From positions 23,633,513 through 23,697,512 of the forward strand of contig NC_080677.1 in NCBI RefSeq assembly GCF_030445035.2: DNA of 64,000 bases, read 5' to 3'. Made by a program: the position numbers and the translations under genes. The notes under the pieces are model-generated. The model ran no database searches. It worked only from the letters and a program-made list of their open reading frames with translations, and was not told the DNA's origin. How positions within the stretch are numbered: position 1 is the first letter of the stretch; the number at the start of each line of letters is the position of its first letter. This document shows, in pieces, positions 33,560 to 45,754 of this stretch. The stretch comes from Dasypus novemcinctus. Taxonomy: Eukaryota > Chordata > Mammalia > Cingulata > Dasypodidae.

Positions 33560-33800
33560 AGCTTGTGGCTGATTAACTTGTTGGCACTTATGCAAATATG
33601 TTTGTATAAAAATTGCATCCTTGCTTTTCCTTTATCTTTCTAGAATAAGAGATAAAGGGGGTAAAATTAGGACTGTAGGAGGGAGCCTGTGCATAATTCC
33701 CAGACTTTTAGGTTTGCTAATCCCATAGGGAGCAAATTTACTGTAGAAATGTTATGTTGTGCTAACTGCAATTAGTGTTGGTAAGTCACAATTTAGCAGG
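33560..33800. promoter_or_regulatory. Candidate non-coding regulatory segment with an octamer
   Basis: Repeat-free AT-rich DNA with an exact POU octamer ATGCAAAT (33590-33597), a GATA-type agataaagg and several TAAT cores. Inference only. Confidence 0.25.
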
Positions 33801-33814
33801 AAGTTCTATTTTTT

Positions 33815-34172
33815 AAAAAAATGTTACATTAAAAAAATATAAGAGGTCCCCCATATACCCCCCACCTCCCACATCAACAACTTCTTTCATCATCATGGGA
33901 CATTTGTTGCATTTGGTGAATACATTTTGGAGCACTGCTGCACCACATGGATAATGGTCTACATTGTAGTCTACATTCCCCAGTCCACCCAGTGGGCCAT
34001 GGCAGGACACACAATGTCCAGCATCTGTCCCTGCAGCACCACCCAGGACAACTCCAAGTTCTGAAAACGCCCCCACATCACATCTCTTCTTCTCTCTCCC
34101 TACACTCAGCAGCTACCATGGGACTTTCTCCACATCAGTGCTACAGTTTCTTCTATTTTCTTTTAAAATGTA
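33815..34172 (-). mobile_element. L1 3' UTR, xenarthran family
   Basis: Plus-strand blocks 'cattttggagcactgctgc', 'ctgtccctgcagcaccaccc', 'aggacaactccaagttctga' and 'cccccacatcacatctcttc'. It begins with the reversed 3' tip (taaaaaaatgttacatt) and ends near 34172. Same family as 16868, 22316 and 57556. Confidence 0.88.
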
Positions 34173-36084
34173 ACCCATGGATTCAGGGAGCAGAGTGTCT
34201 GCGTCTTGTGGGGGAAGGTCGCCTGCCCAGTATGTTGAGCTCCCGACGGGTCCTAGGACTGGTGATCAGGAAACCTGAGTTCTTGGTCCATCCCTGTCCT
34301 TCCCTTGGACACAGCACATCTGCTCTCCGGGGCTCAATCCTCAGAGGTTGTGTGAAAGTTATGAAACCACAGATAGACGTTTTGGTGAAGTGTCGTGAAA
34401 ATGCTGCTAACACTAGATGGAGCCAGTTCCTTGCTGATCTGCATTTGGGCAGCGCCGTTAGGCAGCTGGGGCTGGCTCTGTACCCTGAACGCAGCCCTGG
34501 GGAGCCGCTGGTGAGGTCTGCCCCCACACGGTCCTGCGTTTTGCTGCTCGCTCTGGCCATGAATCTGTCCAGCAGGGAGAGGGGTAGCCGTGTCCTTGCA
34601 CCCTGTCGCTGGCCTGGAGACAGCCTGGGTGATCCTGAAAACTGCTCCCCAGTTTCAGACCTCTTTTTCCTCAGGGTTGTGGGTTGGCTTTACCTCAGTC
34701 TCCCAGGTGCGTTTCAGCTCTGCAGTTCAGACAGTGGGTGCCCGGGGGCACGACCTGGCCTTCCACTTGTCCATTGGACCGGGTGCCCTTAGCATGTCCT
34801 GCGCTTGCCCAGTGACATGTGCCATCTCTAAGTGGACTTGGGCAGGCTGGTTAGCCCCCCTGTGCCTCGTCCGGGGTAATAATTCACCTGTCTTAATAAT
34901 TCATCTATTGTTGCCAGAATCCGTGCCATTCTCATGCTTGCTCCAGGGCGCGGAGGGCAGGTGCCACCCCCCTAGATGCCCTTCAATGCCCCGTGAGGTT
35001 CTGATCTCACCAGGAAGAGAATCTCTGCTTATTTCTCCACGGTTTGGGCATTATATCAAATGCTGCTGTTGCTAAGAGCTGTGTCTGGTGCTTTCGTGCC
35101 CTGGATATTGCTTTTCTCTGATTTCAGTCATGCATTTGGCCCTTGCAGGGCCCTGGTTGGCTGGAAGGTGCTCTGTTTTCTGTCTCCCACGAGCACACAT
35201 CCGCTATCAGTGGCAGCCAAAGGGGCAGGGCCAGCCTTCTGAAGTCACTAAGACCCAGCTCTGAGAGTTTGTTTAAGGCAAGATGCCTGACTTTTCTGCT
35301 CACGTGGTTTCCGAGCTCCAGATAATACCAGTAATTCACGGTGCCCCTCTAGCAGACTCTGTCACCAGAACATGGATTTAGGCCAGAGGTGAAATGAAAT
35401 CAAGCTGGTGGGGTTGGAGGAGAGCCCCTGGCCAGGTGGGATCGCAACCCTGCTGGGCTGTAGAGCTTGGCTGCCCCAGGAGGGGTTTCCCAGGGCCCTC
35501 TCCAGTGGAGAGGGAAAGGCCAGGCCCTTACCTGGGGCTCTTGACCTTTATGCTGGAGCACTCATCCTTCAAGGCCCAGACATCTCCCTGCTGGGAAGAT
35601 CAGAAGAGAGGAGGACGTTTGTGGGTGTGGCAAACAGGGGCTAACCGGTCAGACCCACTGCTGTCCTGCTCCTTCTCCCTGCAGGGTCGGGGGAAAGAGA
35701 AAGGCCATTGCAGAATATCTTTTCCTTCTGGAGACGGCCTGGGAAGACCAGTCTGGGAGGGCCAAAACGGACTCCTGGTTTACTGGGGTCACGGGCCTTC
35801 TCCCCATTCCTGGGGTGTTCATGTCTCGTGAAGCCACAGAGCTGCTCTGAGCCTGGGTTGGGTGCCTTGTGCTTTATGGGCCCCAAGGTCCTTTCCAGTA
35901 CTCAGAGTCAATGATGAAAGGAAAAGCTGCTCCACATCGCATGAATGACTGGGGGTTTCTCAGCAAAATGCAGCCTCCTTGCTGGGAAAATAAAAGAACT
36001 CATGCTCCCAATTGTAGTCTCCATGGACAGGGACCACAGGCAGAATAAGAGACTCCTGGGTGATTACATCGAAAAGGTGCAGCA
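34173..36084. other. Low-copy GC-moderate DNA, no gene recognised
   Basis: Several open frames (largest 33947-34792, starting inside the L1 repeat) have no domain or conserved motif. No repeat that I can name. Longest uninterrupted repeat-poor stretch in the window. Confidence 0.4.
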
Positions 36085-36710
36085 CTGTTCAGCCCTGGAT
36101 GACCAACAGAGTCTCCTGGAAAGCTTTAAAAAAAAAACAAACGTCAGCGCCTGGGCTCCATCTCGGACCTGTTAATTCAAAATCTCTGGATGGGCCCAGG
36201 TATTTATATATGAAATCTTGGCACCATTTTTTGGTGTACACTTCAGGAACATTAACTGCTTTCAAAATGTTGTGTTGCCATCACCATCATCCATTACTAA
36301 GACTTTTTTATGACTCTTAAACAGAAACTCTAAATATTAAGCAATCCCTCCCCATTCTCTCCTCCCCCTACCCCTTTCTGTCTCTATTAATTTGTTTATT
36401 TTATTTATTCCACAAAAACAGAATCATACAATATTTGTCCTTTCTTGTCTGACTGACTTCTCTTAGTGTATTTTCAAGGTTCAACCACATTGTTGCATGT
36501 ACCAGAACTTCGTTGTTTTAATGGCTAATATTCCATTGTATGGATTGACCACCTTTTGCTTATCCATTCATTTGTGAATGGACACTTGGACTGTTTCCAC
36601 ATTGGGAATAAAACTATGAACACTGGTATACAGGCGGCATCATAGAAAATAACAACCCCAGGTAATTTTAATGAACAACTTGTTTGAGAAGCACCATGGA
36701 GTCACCTCCC
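36085..36710 (+). mobile_element. MER5-type DNA transposon split by an L1 fragment
   Basis: Left part 36085-36198 ('ctcctggaaagctttaaaaa', 'cagcgcctgggctccatctc'). Right part about 36645-36710 ('aggtaattttaatgaacaac', 'ttgtttgagaagcaccatgg'). The L1 piece lies between. Confidence 0.6.
36199..36644 (-). mobile_element. Old L1 (L1M-type) 3' UTR fragment
   Basis: The plus strand has 'aatattccattgtatggatt', 'gcttatccattcatttgtga', 'ggacacttggactgtttcca' and 'aaactatgaacactggtata', the typical reversed old-L1 3' UTR. Confidence 0.8.
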
Positions 36711-36892
36711 TGCTTGCAAATTGCATGTATTTAATGTCATGGCTCCACCTGATTTCCATGTCCCCTGGAAAGGGCTCTTCTCCCCTCCTCACTGAGCTGG
36801 GCCACCCAAAGGATTAATTATATTGAACTGCTCTGACAATTGGGCATATTTAAATATAAGAAGGACTGATTTGAAAAAGCATTCTTCTCTCT

Positions 36893-36990
36893 CATTTTTT
36901 TAAATGAAAAATTTCAAACATACACTAAAGCTGAAAGAATTTTACAGTGGACACTCCAAAGTAATTCTTGTAAGTATAGCTCCAACTACT
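36893..36990 (-). mobile_element. Old L1 3' UTR fragment
   Basis: 'aaaaatttcaaacatacac', then 'gctgaaagaattttacagtg', matches the reversed L1M 3' UTR. Confidence 0.6.
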
Positions 36991-37689
36991 GTAGTGGGCA
37001 GCATCTCAGAGGTGCCTCTTGGAGGCAAGTGCTGTGATGAAAAATTACTTTACTACTTCTCCAAGATTCCTATCCATGTTTTTATCATTCTTGTGAAATA
37101 TGTCCATCACTGAAGGTGGCCTGTGTAGGTCTCCTCCTTTAATTCCAATACTCTCATGAGTGTATTTTTCATCTTTGATTCCCCAGTACTCTGACAATAG
37201 CTGGCACGTAGTAGGGCATCAAAAGTGTATTTCTTGGATGGACTTGAATTGACTCATCATGAACAATGTGGCATCAGTAATTGATCCAGGGAGCAGAGAT
37301 GTTAAATAGGTTACCTGATACGAGTTCATATACATTTGGTGAGCTAGAGAGAAATGAAAATGGACTCAGTTAATACAATTTTGTCATCCTAATGAGCTGC
37401 CTGGGTCTTCATTTTTGAAAGGAAACTGGCAGTTATCTCCCTGGCATGTACAATCTCCATCAGAACGTCAAAGACAAGAGCTTTGAAATCGGATGTGCAG
37501 ATGAAGAAAATGCCTTCTTTTCTCAGAGCCCATCTCCTGGGTGTGTTTTATTGTGGTCAGATTAGAGAGGCTTGGAGAATGAACAGCTCTGAGAAAGGAG
37601 CTCCTGAGCAACCTGGCTCTTTCCATTCCTCTGTCCACACCGCTTGGGGAGGACTGCAGGCCATGGGTCCAGGGAGAGTTGCCCTTGTC
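36991..37689. other. Low-copy DNA with an L2 3' tip
   Basis: At about 37140-37250 'ttgattccccagtactctga' and 'gctggcacgtagtagggcat' mark a short L2 3' end (plus). The segment 37260-37460 is repeat-free and AT-rich. No gene seen. Confidence 0.45.
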
Positions 37690-38010
37690 ATGCTGGTTCC
37701 CCTCTCCCCCAGCTGTGCAGAAATGCCCTCTGCCCTGAAATGCCTTCTGCTTGATGAAATCCTTTCCATCCTCTAAAGCCTTGTTGAAGGCAACTCATGT
37801 TGCCTTCTCTGGAGGTCACTCTCCAACACCCCAAAGTCCCATTTATCACTCGCTCCCCTGGGTTGCCGTGCGGCTTTTCACCTCTCCTCCCACACGGCCT
37901 CGCAGTCTGCGCGTGGTATCAGCGCTCAGCTCACTGCCTTCCTTATTCTGGAGCTACAGCCTCTTGAAATGAGGGAGGACGTCTTTTCTCTCTAGGAGTT
38001 AGTAAAGGGT
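37690..38010 (+). mobile_element. L2 LINE 3' region
   Basis: 'agaaatgccctctgccctg', 'catcctctaaagccttgttg' and 'tacagcctcttgaaatgagg' in L2 order. Diverged. Confidence 0.5.
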
Positions 38011-40279
38011 AAATGTGAGCCTGCCATCTGTCCACCTTCCTTAAATGACCGATGCGCCTCCCTCCTCACCAACCCACCCCCCAGGTGCCTTGGAATCCTA
38101 GCAGGGGACTTGCCCCGCAGGACCCTCTACCCCAGGCAGGACCTGGTGCTGCGCTTTCCCAGCCTCAAGCCTATTCTCCTTGCTTCGCATTTCTTTCAGC
38201 TTTTGGTCATTTCACACATGCTAGTTCACACAAATGGTAAGGACTCTGGGTCCGAATCCATTTCAAAGAGCTTCTGACAGACTCAAAAAGCGTGGGGCAG
38301 CCTGCTCTAGGAAGGATACTCCTGTTCCACTCGGGAAGCAGGCTGACCACAGAATACCCTTCCCCATGACAGTCCACAGAGAGCTGAAGAATGTGGGTAT
38401 ATATTGTCTTATTAAATATATGTCATTCTGTAAGTCATACACATATAGGCATGTATTTCCTCTCCCCTTCTCAGGTAAAGGAAATGAACTGAAAAGATCC
38501 AAATAGAGCTACATAAGTAGGAGGTACACTAAGCAGGAAGAATGGATCAGTACCCCTGGTCACTGTGGGTACAACAGAATAATGGGTAGCAAGAGAGTGC
38601 AGGGCAGGGCTGCAAGTTGGGGAATTGGTCAGAAGTCCTAAGACTTGGTGTATTGGGCCCTCATCTCCGGGCAGATGAAACCTCTGGATGACCCCATAAT
38701 GCTCCTAGACTTAGTGAAGAAAAGAGAAAAATAAGGTGGAGCAGGAGGGTGGAAAGGGTAGTTGCTGTGAGAAGAGGAAGGCAGAGGAGGGAAAAGTAGA
38801 GAGGAGGAGGGGCAGTACATTTTCATTGCCAGGCTTCCTCTCTTGGCCTGAGTTGTGGCTGGAGGGCCACTAGTTCCTGGTATCTGCAGAGTCGGGGAAC
38901 TCAGAGAGAATAAAATGGAAATACTTCCTCCTGCAGGGACTCTGGCTGGGGAGTGGGAGCTGGAAACAGCCCCTGGGTAGGGTTGGTTGAGATGCTCGAG
39001 ATTCGGGGTCCTGCAGTGCCATGCTGCTTAGTTTCTGGTTCCTGGTTAAAGTTCAGCTTAGTAGAAAGCTGACAATATCACTTAGGTTTATCTCATGTCC
39101 CAGTATTTTTTCATTTCCCTCCCCTGTTGTCCAGTGAGAGTTGGCTCTGAGTTTGTTGTCCTGGGAAAGATTTGTGGTGCTGGGAGATGTGGGATTGGGG
39201 GTGGGGGGGGGTGTGTTGGGGAGAAGTGAAGCAGAAATAACCAAAGACTTTTTGGCTTTTGTGTTCTAGAAGCCTATATGCTAGGAGAACTTAGAGAGTT
39301 TTGCAGAAGATCAGAAAAGCAGTGGTTGGGGGACTTGTGGGCAGTGTCATGAAGCAAATACAAAGGTAGGATTTCCCCAGACTGGGAAAGAGATTCCTGC
39401 AGCTTTACGGGAGGGGCAGACCAAGCTGTGGAGGGACCTGCGGCTGTAGAGCTGGAGGGCCTGTTCCCTGCTTCCCAGGCAGCTCTCCTGGGCTCTAGAG
39501 GAACCCCACAGAGGAAGGCTAGCCTGCCAGGAGTCCCTAAGCCAAGTGCCTGCAGGGACCAGGACAGTAGCGTGAATGAGAAAAGGGGCGTACAGCGGCA
39601 CACTTGCACTGTTGCTCTCCCCCTGCTTTTGTTGATTTTTCCTCTACATGGTGCTGTAGTTGCTGCTGTGACACCACCCAGATCTCCCTTAAGACTGAAG
39701 GACTGATTCCCTCAGCTTCTGGGAGTGCTGCTGGAAGCTGCTAGAAGCTGAAGAGATGGGCCTGGCCCAAGGTCATGCTCCTTCCCAGGGAGCGCTGCAG
39801 CCCCTAACTGGTTTATGCAAGAGTATGGAAGCCTGGTTTAATTATCACAACAAAATGGTCATAACAGCTCCAGAGCCCCCTGTAGGGTTGGCTGTGGCAG
39901 CTTTGGGGACTGTGTTATAGCTCAGCTTCCCCTTCTGCCCAGTTCTGCACTTTTCTCTTTCCTTTTACAGGTGTTGACCCCAAGAGCCCTTCCTAATCCC
40001 ATATGTTAGTTTCTTTCTCTCTCTGAGTCTGCTTTGGGGAAACCCAGTGTGACAGATACAGAAAAAATCTCTTTCCTACGAGTAAAACAAGTGCAGGGCG
40101 ATGAGACCGGGGTGATGGATGGCAGTTGACTTCCATGGGGCATCTTAGGAACTGTGACAAGCTGGACCATCTCAAGGGGTAGCTGCTCCTCAGCTCCAGC
40201 TGATCATGCCTGAAGGCATGTGGGCCCAGCGTCACTGCATCTTATGACAGGTTTTAAGAGAAGCTAGAAATCTAGATTT
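38011..40279. other. No gene recognised; small simple repeats
   Basis: Low-copy DNA. A G-rich run at about 39193-39212 is the only simple repeat. Open frames at 38234-38506 and 39609-39274 carry no domain. Confidence 0.4.
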
Positions 40280-40395
40280 TTTTTTTTAATGTGAAATCTC
40301 CTGATTGAAATAAATCAGTGTGTGGGCCAAACAAAATGCCTCTGCAGGCCACATCTGGTTGGTGGGTTTAAGTTTGTAATCTCTGGCCCAGGCTA
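40280..40395. mobile_element. Possible hAT DNA-transposon relic
   Basis: 'gggccaaacaaaatgcctct' followed by 'gcaggccacatctggttgg' and 'gtttgtaatctctggccc' resembles the end of a Charlie-type element. Confidence 0.45.
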
Positions 40396-41479
40396 ACAGG
40401 GCCTAAGGCATTCTCTGAGGAAATTCCATGCCTAAAAAGCCCAGACCTGATGGGGCCACATGGACAAGGCTGAGGGATGGGGCAGCGGCAAACCCTCTGG
40501 ACAGTGGTCAAGGACCACATGGGCACCCGCATTCCAGTGAGAGTCCTGTAGCACATGCCCAGTGAAGGGGGTGAGGCAAACTTCACAAGAGTGGGATCAA
40601 TGTTCTGCCTTCCCAGTAGAATGAGACTGTGAGTCAGAAATAAAGGAAATGGTACAAAATAATGTAAAAATCTTGCTCACGTGAGTTTGTAATTCCAGAT
40701 TCCCTCTAATAGATTGGATACCATAAAATATCCAAAAGCTGAAAGCTGCTCCAATTATGGGAATCTCCACTCAAGTGGGTAAGTCACTATATATAAAATA
40801 TCAGGGTCTATTAAATCTTATTCAGTTAGATTTAATTGCATTAATACTACTATTCAGTTCTGCCAAAGGTATGTCTTTGCTTTTTTTCCTCCTAATAACA
40901 CAAAAAGCTCAAGTCTGGATGAATTTAAAAGAATAACCCTTTAAGAGAATGTGATTGAATGTGTCTCTGCATGGCACCGATATCTGGAATATGCCAACTC
41001 AAAGCTCATGTTGATGGTATTAAAGGAATGGAAGTAAATGGCATAGATTTCCTCCTGTTCCCCTGCAACTCATCACAGCATCTAGATATATTTGTAAATG
41101 ATTAAGAACCAACTGTAGTCCAGCCTATGGCTCAGACTGACAAGGAAGTCTGCTCTTGAAAACCCGTAGCACGTTCATCTCAAAATAACATGTTTGTGTC
41201 AAGCTGAACTGTACGCATGGGCCCTTGTCACTCGAGCAGAATTTGGTGTAAGGTGATTCTATCATGGCCCACCCAAGAGTGCTAGAAAATCATAACAAGT
41301 CAGATAAGAACTCAGTCCTAATTCACACTCTAGTGCTCAAGAAATGTTGATAATTAACAGAATTGCCTCTGTCACTAAAATGAGGACCCTGGCTCAGAAT
41401 CATCCTTGGTTACCCCTTTTTCCTTCATCTCTCACACCTATCACTTGGCCATGAAGTCCAGTGAGTCCACTTAAGACTG
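40396..41479. other. Low-copy DNA, no gene recognised
   Basis: Repeat-poor, AT-rich. The part 41020-41290 is balanced in composition and could be conserved non-coding DNA, but nothing proves it. Confidence 0.35.
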
Positions 41480-41790
41480 ATTTCTTGAATCTCCTTCCCC
41501 CAGTCTGCTGCTCTGGTTTGGGGTCTTCTCACTCTCTACCCGGTCTGCCTCAAAACCACTCACTCTGCTCACAGGGCTGCTAGAGGGATCTTTCTAGAAC
41601 ACAAAGCTACGGTGCTCCTTCCATGCTTCAAAATCCTAGCAGCCCTTCCTTGTCTTCCGACTGAAGTCTATACTTCTCCACAAAGCATTCAGTGTTTTCC
41701 CCTCCCAGCCTCAGGTCCTGCCACTCACTGTCCAGCTTCTCCCCACCCTCCCTCTTCTGGGTCGCCCTGGACTCCCAGCTGGTATAGGAC
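41480..41790 (+). mobile_element. L2-like LINE fragment
   Basis: 'ccatgcttcaaaatcctagc', 'ttgtcttccgactgaagtct' and 'cctcaggtcctgccactcac' match the pyrimidine-rich region in the 3' part of L2. Confidence 0.5.
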
Positions 41791-41829
41791 TTGTCCCGTG
41801 AAGAGGTTGAATCGGCACCAGCTCAGGTA

Positions 41830-42055
41830 GTAAGTCCTGCCATTTATCAGCAGGGACAATCTGGGGAGTTAACTATCTTCTCTAAGTCTCAATATATCCT
41901 CACCTGTAAAATGGGAGGGATACTTATGCCAATAACCATTATTTCTAATACTACCTATTGCAGAGGGTTATTGTGAGGATAAAATGAGGTTGTGGAAAAA
42001 GTCTTAGCAGAGTGCCAGGCACATGGTCAATAATGAATTAATGTTGGCTATTAAA
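41830..42055 (+). mobile_element. MIR SINE
   Basis: 'cctcacctgtaaaatgggag', 'gggttattgtgaggataaaa' and 'agagtgccaggcacatggtc'. Confidence 0.88.
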
Positions 42056-43139
42056 TAGACCCAGTGGATCGGAGAGCCTCAGTGGAGGTAAGCAAGAGGC
42101 TATAAATAGGGGTTGATTGGGGTGCCGGGGCCCTGAGGGACTGCTTTGTTTTCTTCATCTTACCTTATGTTAGAATATGTTAGACTTTCCTACAACATGC
42201 AGGTCTTATCAAGAAACAGCTGAAAATGATCTCCTCTCTTGAGCATCCTAAGTCTCCTGTACAAAATAAGCCACCACAAGCTTATACCTCTATTAGCACT
42301 TAGACCTTCTGGTAGCCTCGCCGGCCCAGCAGGTGACTATTCATTTGCCTAGCTTGCCTTTCACACTGAACAGTACCCAGAAACGGTGTCTTTGTGGGTC
42401 TCAGTTTCCCCTGCCCCTGACATTGAGTGCATGCTCTGGAAGGCTTGTTGATTTGACTTGAACTGAAGGCTCTCTGGACAGAACGATCACTGGGACCCTG
42501 CTATCGCCAGGCTTCAGTGTTCTTACCTTTCAAGTTTGAACACCTTAGGAAATGCACCATTTCAAGAGATACATTTTCTTTCATACACCCACAGAAAACC
42601 ATGATGTTCATTGCTGAAATGACTTTGGGGAGAGTATGACAATAGTAAAGAAATACACAGTCAGCGGTGCCTGTTGACGAGCCTTTGCAGTGGTCTCCTC
42701 TCTCCCTCTCTCGCCTCTGGCCCTCTGAGGGGCTCCCCACGTCCAACCAGCTGAGTAAAGAACATAAACACAAAGCTCAGACCTCCGGCTGCCAGGACAC
42801 CCGCTTCTCCGGTGGCTCCAGCTGCTCTCTGCTGCCGCCTGAGAAAGCCGGACTCCCCCAGGGCTGAGCACCCGCCGCCGTGTGGGCTCCTCTGCCGGTG
42901 CAGTCAGGCTGCTCTGTGAGGAGGCCAAGGAAGACCCAGGGGCCCTCACGCAGAGCAAGATGTGCTGATCGTTTCCAGGTGGAAACGGTTCAATTTCCAC
43001 CCTTAGCCTAGACAGACCATTTTCTAAAATACTTACCATTTCCTTGCTTGGTAAATAGGGTATAGGTAGAGACTAGCAAATGAAATGTAGCCCCTTAAAA
43101 AACTCACTTTGGCTTATTTTATGATTCAATAAGATTTCT
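42056..43139. other. No gene recognised
   Basis: Low-copy DNA, GC-rich at 42780-42960 with scattered CpG. The minus frame 43039-42608 (143 codons) crosses it without any recognisable domain. Confidence 0.4.
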
Positions 43140-43450
43140 GAAATAAAAATCCTACATATATTTGTAGTCATTTAACACATATGAAGGTATAACATAGTTT
43201 ACCTTAACTAAAATAGGACATTGTAAAGTATGTTTAATTAAACTAAGGCATAATAGTAAATTTGATTGCTATAAATTTAATTAAGGTATAACAGTAAAGT
43301 ATGTTAAGTGCACCAATCTTAAGTGTACAGCTTGATGAATTTTAACAGAAGTAATCACTTGTGTAGCTATCGATTAGATCACTATTATAGGGCATTTCTG
43401 CATTCCAGAAGTTTTCTTCATCTCTCTTGCCCTGCCCCAAGGTAGCCACT
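43140..43450 (-). mobile_element. Old L1 (L1M-type) 3' UTR fragment
   Basis: 'aattaaggtataacagtaaa', 'aagtgcaccaatcttaagtg' and 'tacagcttgatgaattttaa', then 'agatcactattatagggcat', the reversed 3' UTR of old L1s. Confidence 0.75.
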
Positions 43451-44329
43451 ATTCGACTTGCATTATACATGATATAGAACACTTAGACTCGAATATATTT
43501 TTTTCCAGAAAATCTCTTGTCTTCTGCAATTGTCTTATAGCAAAATCACATTTTGTGGATTTTATGGCTTTGGTCATAGAACCATGTGTCTTTTCCACAA
43601 ATACAGGAATAAGCATTGCCTTGAGGTTTGTGATTTGAGTGTTCTTTTGGGCTTTTATTTGATTTTATCTGGGTTATTGCTGATCTGGATAGTTAATGCT
43701 GGAATTCAAGTTTTTCCTCTGCATATTATTCAGTTAGATAAAGAAGTTAAAAATAATAGGTCTTTTCCTCAATAGGCTTTAATGTTAAAATTATTTATTT
43801 ATTCAACCCATAGAGGATTTAAGATGACTTATAAGGAAAAATAAAATAAGCAGTGGAAACAAATGAAATAGTTGTCAAAGAACAAAACAAGGCAGAGAAT
43901 GGGCCAAGTGCTTTCAAAATGGTAAACATTTGGATTCCTCAGATTATCAGTTTCATTTGCTTTTATTAACTTACTTATGAGCTGTCAGTTATCAAAATAA
44001 TTGAAGCTTGTCTTAAGTAAATTGATTAGAGAAAATACTCTCTTAGAAAAAGGCCAAAGTTTCCCAGTAAAGATTCTCAGATGGAAAATGTTCATAAGGG
44101 CATCAGTCCCAACTTCCAGTGGATCAATGGAAAAAATAAATCAGTATCTATTTGTGGCACAATTATCATCATCCTTTAAATCTGGAAACCTTCATAATAA
44201 GAATTTCTCATCAGGTGAACTTGGAGATTTTTCCTAGTGGGGCATGCTGTTCCCCTCTGGTTGGCTGGTAGAGTTGTCCTCAGGAGGGTGGGCGACACAG
44301 CATGGTCCTCACCACGCTATCCACTGCGG
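43451..44329. other. No feature recognised
   Basis: AT-rich low-copy DNA. Confidence 0.4.
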
Positions 44330-44345
44330 GCAGCAGGGGGCCTGG
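44330..44345 (+). promoter_or_regulatory. CTCF-like motif (strong core)
   Basis: Reads GCAGCAGGGGGCCTGG. The central CAGCAGGGGGC is a perfect core; the last positions deviate, giving 12 of 16 overall. Confidence 0.3.
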
Positions 44346-44619
44346 TACATAACCGGCCCTTCCTAGGTACTGTTGAATGTTGGATGAATGCCTGCAGAGG
44401 AAAAAACTTTAAAACTCCCCCTCTCCCCAAAACACATATTGTCATAACGTGAATTGTGGCAAAGATCATGTCTCTCCAGCCACCTCCGTCAAGAAGAAAC
44501 GAAAGGTCCTTCTGTGAAAACCCTGCTCTCCTTAAATCTCCGTTTTAAATAAAGGACGGATAGAGCAATTGTACGCGCACGTGTTCTTAGGGGCTCTCGT
44601 GGCACAGTAACGTAAGTCT

Positions 44620-44635
44620 CCTGTAGATGGCGCTG
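44620..44635 (+). promoter_or_regulatory. CTCF-like motif
   Basis: Reads CCTGTAGATGGCGCTG, 15 of 16 positions of CCASYAGRKGGCRSYR. Same strand as the core 290 bp upstream. Confidence 0.4.
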
Positions 44636-45394
44636 CTTCCTTATTTCCCTTTATAGCAGGGAGCAGCCACCAGTCTTCAAGCTCAGCTCCTCTCCTGGTT
44701 CTCCTTTTGGAGCTTGAGCCAGGGGCTCTGAAATGTAGGTTCACAATTCACTGGCCTTGATGTTAGTGGATGCTGCTTATGCAGAAGAGAAAGCTGTGGC
44801 ACATTTTCATAAGGAAGTGCTTGGTGGGATGGGCAGAGTCAGCTGTCCTGGTGGGCAGCCGCTGCTAGTCTCAGCAGTGCTGTGGTCACCGCTCCAGTCT
44901 GGTGACGGGAGGGGACCAGACTCAGGTCCCAGGAGTCAGACCAGTATTTCCAGCATGTGTTTTTCAAGACACTCGTTTTACAAGATACTCAGTGAAAAAA
45001 ACAAGGTACTCTGGTTAAATAAATTTGGGGAAAGTTGTATACTCTCTGGTCTCTTTGAAGGATCACAAAGCATCTTAGTATTTTAAAGGCTCTGAAAGGT
45101 TCTGCAGGAAAAATATTGTTTAATTTTGTTTAATTTGGGGTTTTATGAACTCAGGACCTGCTATTATCTAGTAGAACTGTGATTTGTGGAATAAACTTCT
45201 GGGGTGACACCTACAACTTTTCTGAGGGTAAGGTAAGAAGCTGGGGTGATAAGAGGGTGTGGCGAAGGCTGCTCACCTTGGCAACTCTGCCAAGTGGGCT
45301 GGTATCGTGGATGGGTGGGCACCAGATTGCTCAGCACCTTTTGTGGAAACTGCTCAATCCTGCTATAAAATAGGAAAGGGGGAAATCCCATTCA
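44636..45394. other. Low-copy DNA with a weak transposon relic
   Basis: At about 44965-45050 'caagatactcagtgaaaaaa' and 'ctggttaaataaatttgggg' suggest a decayed hAT-type element. The plus frame 44757-45086 overlaps it and has no domain. Confidence 0.35.
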
Positions 45395-45600
45395 CTGGAT
45401 GCCTTCTCCCTGTCAGGCACTGGGCTGGATTCTTTTTTATTCATGTCTAATTTATTCTGCATGGCATCTCCTTAGTAAGTAAAATCTCCATTTTAAAGGT
45501 GAGAAAACAGATAAATAGAAAGGCAGTATACTTGCTTGAGTTTGCATGTTAGCAAATAGCAGAGTCAAAACTAAAATCTGTCAGCCTCTGTTGAGTTCAA
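45395..45600 (-). mobile_element. MIR SINE
   Basis: The plus strand shows 'ccctgtcaggcactgggctg', 'aatctccattttaaaggtga' and 'gcaaatagcagagtcaaaac'. Confidence 0.75.
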
Positions 45601-45754
45601 CCTCATTTTTAATATAATCTACTAGGGAATTACTGAGAGCTTTTTAGCTTCTATTATGTGTGCCTTGTTTTTGTTTTTTTATGAAAATAAAAGAGTCAAA
45701 ACACCAGCAAGAAGGAGGAAATTTAGATTAATTTACTTTCAACAGCCTGCTACG

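Noticed and set aside
33947-34792. 281-codon open frame on the plus strand, the longest in the window
   Set aside because: Its start lies in an L1 3' UTR repeat, it runs out into unrelated low-copy DNA, and it shows no domain or conserved motif.
39871-39886. Minus-strand CTCF-like match (CCTACAGGGGGCTCTG)
   Set aside because: Only 13 of 16 positions match and flanking positions deviate; too weak to list as a site.
42608-43039. 143-codon minus-strand frame over a GC-rich patch
   Set aside because: Low-complexity R/S/G composition follows GC content; no domain, no splice or promoter context.
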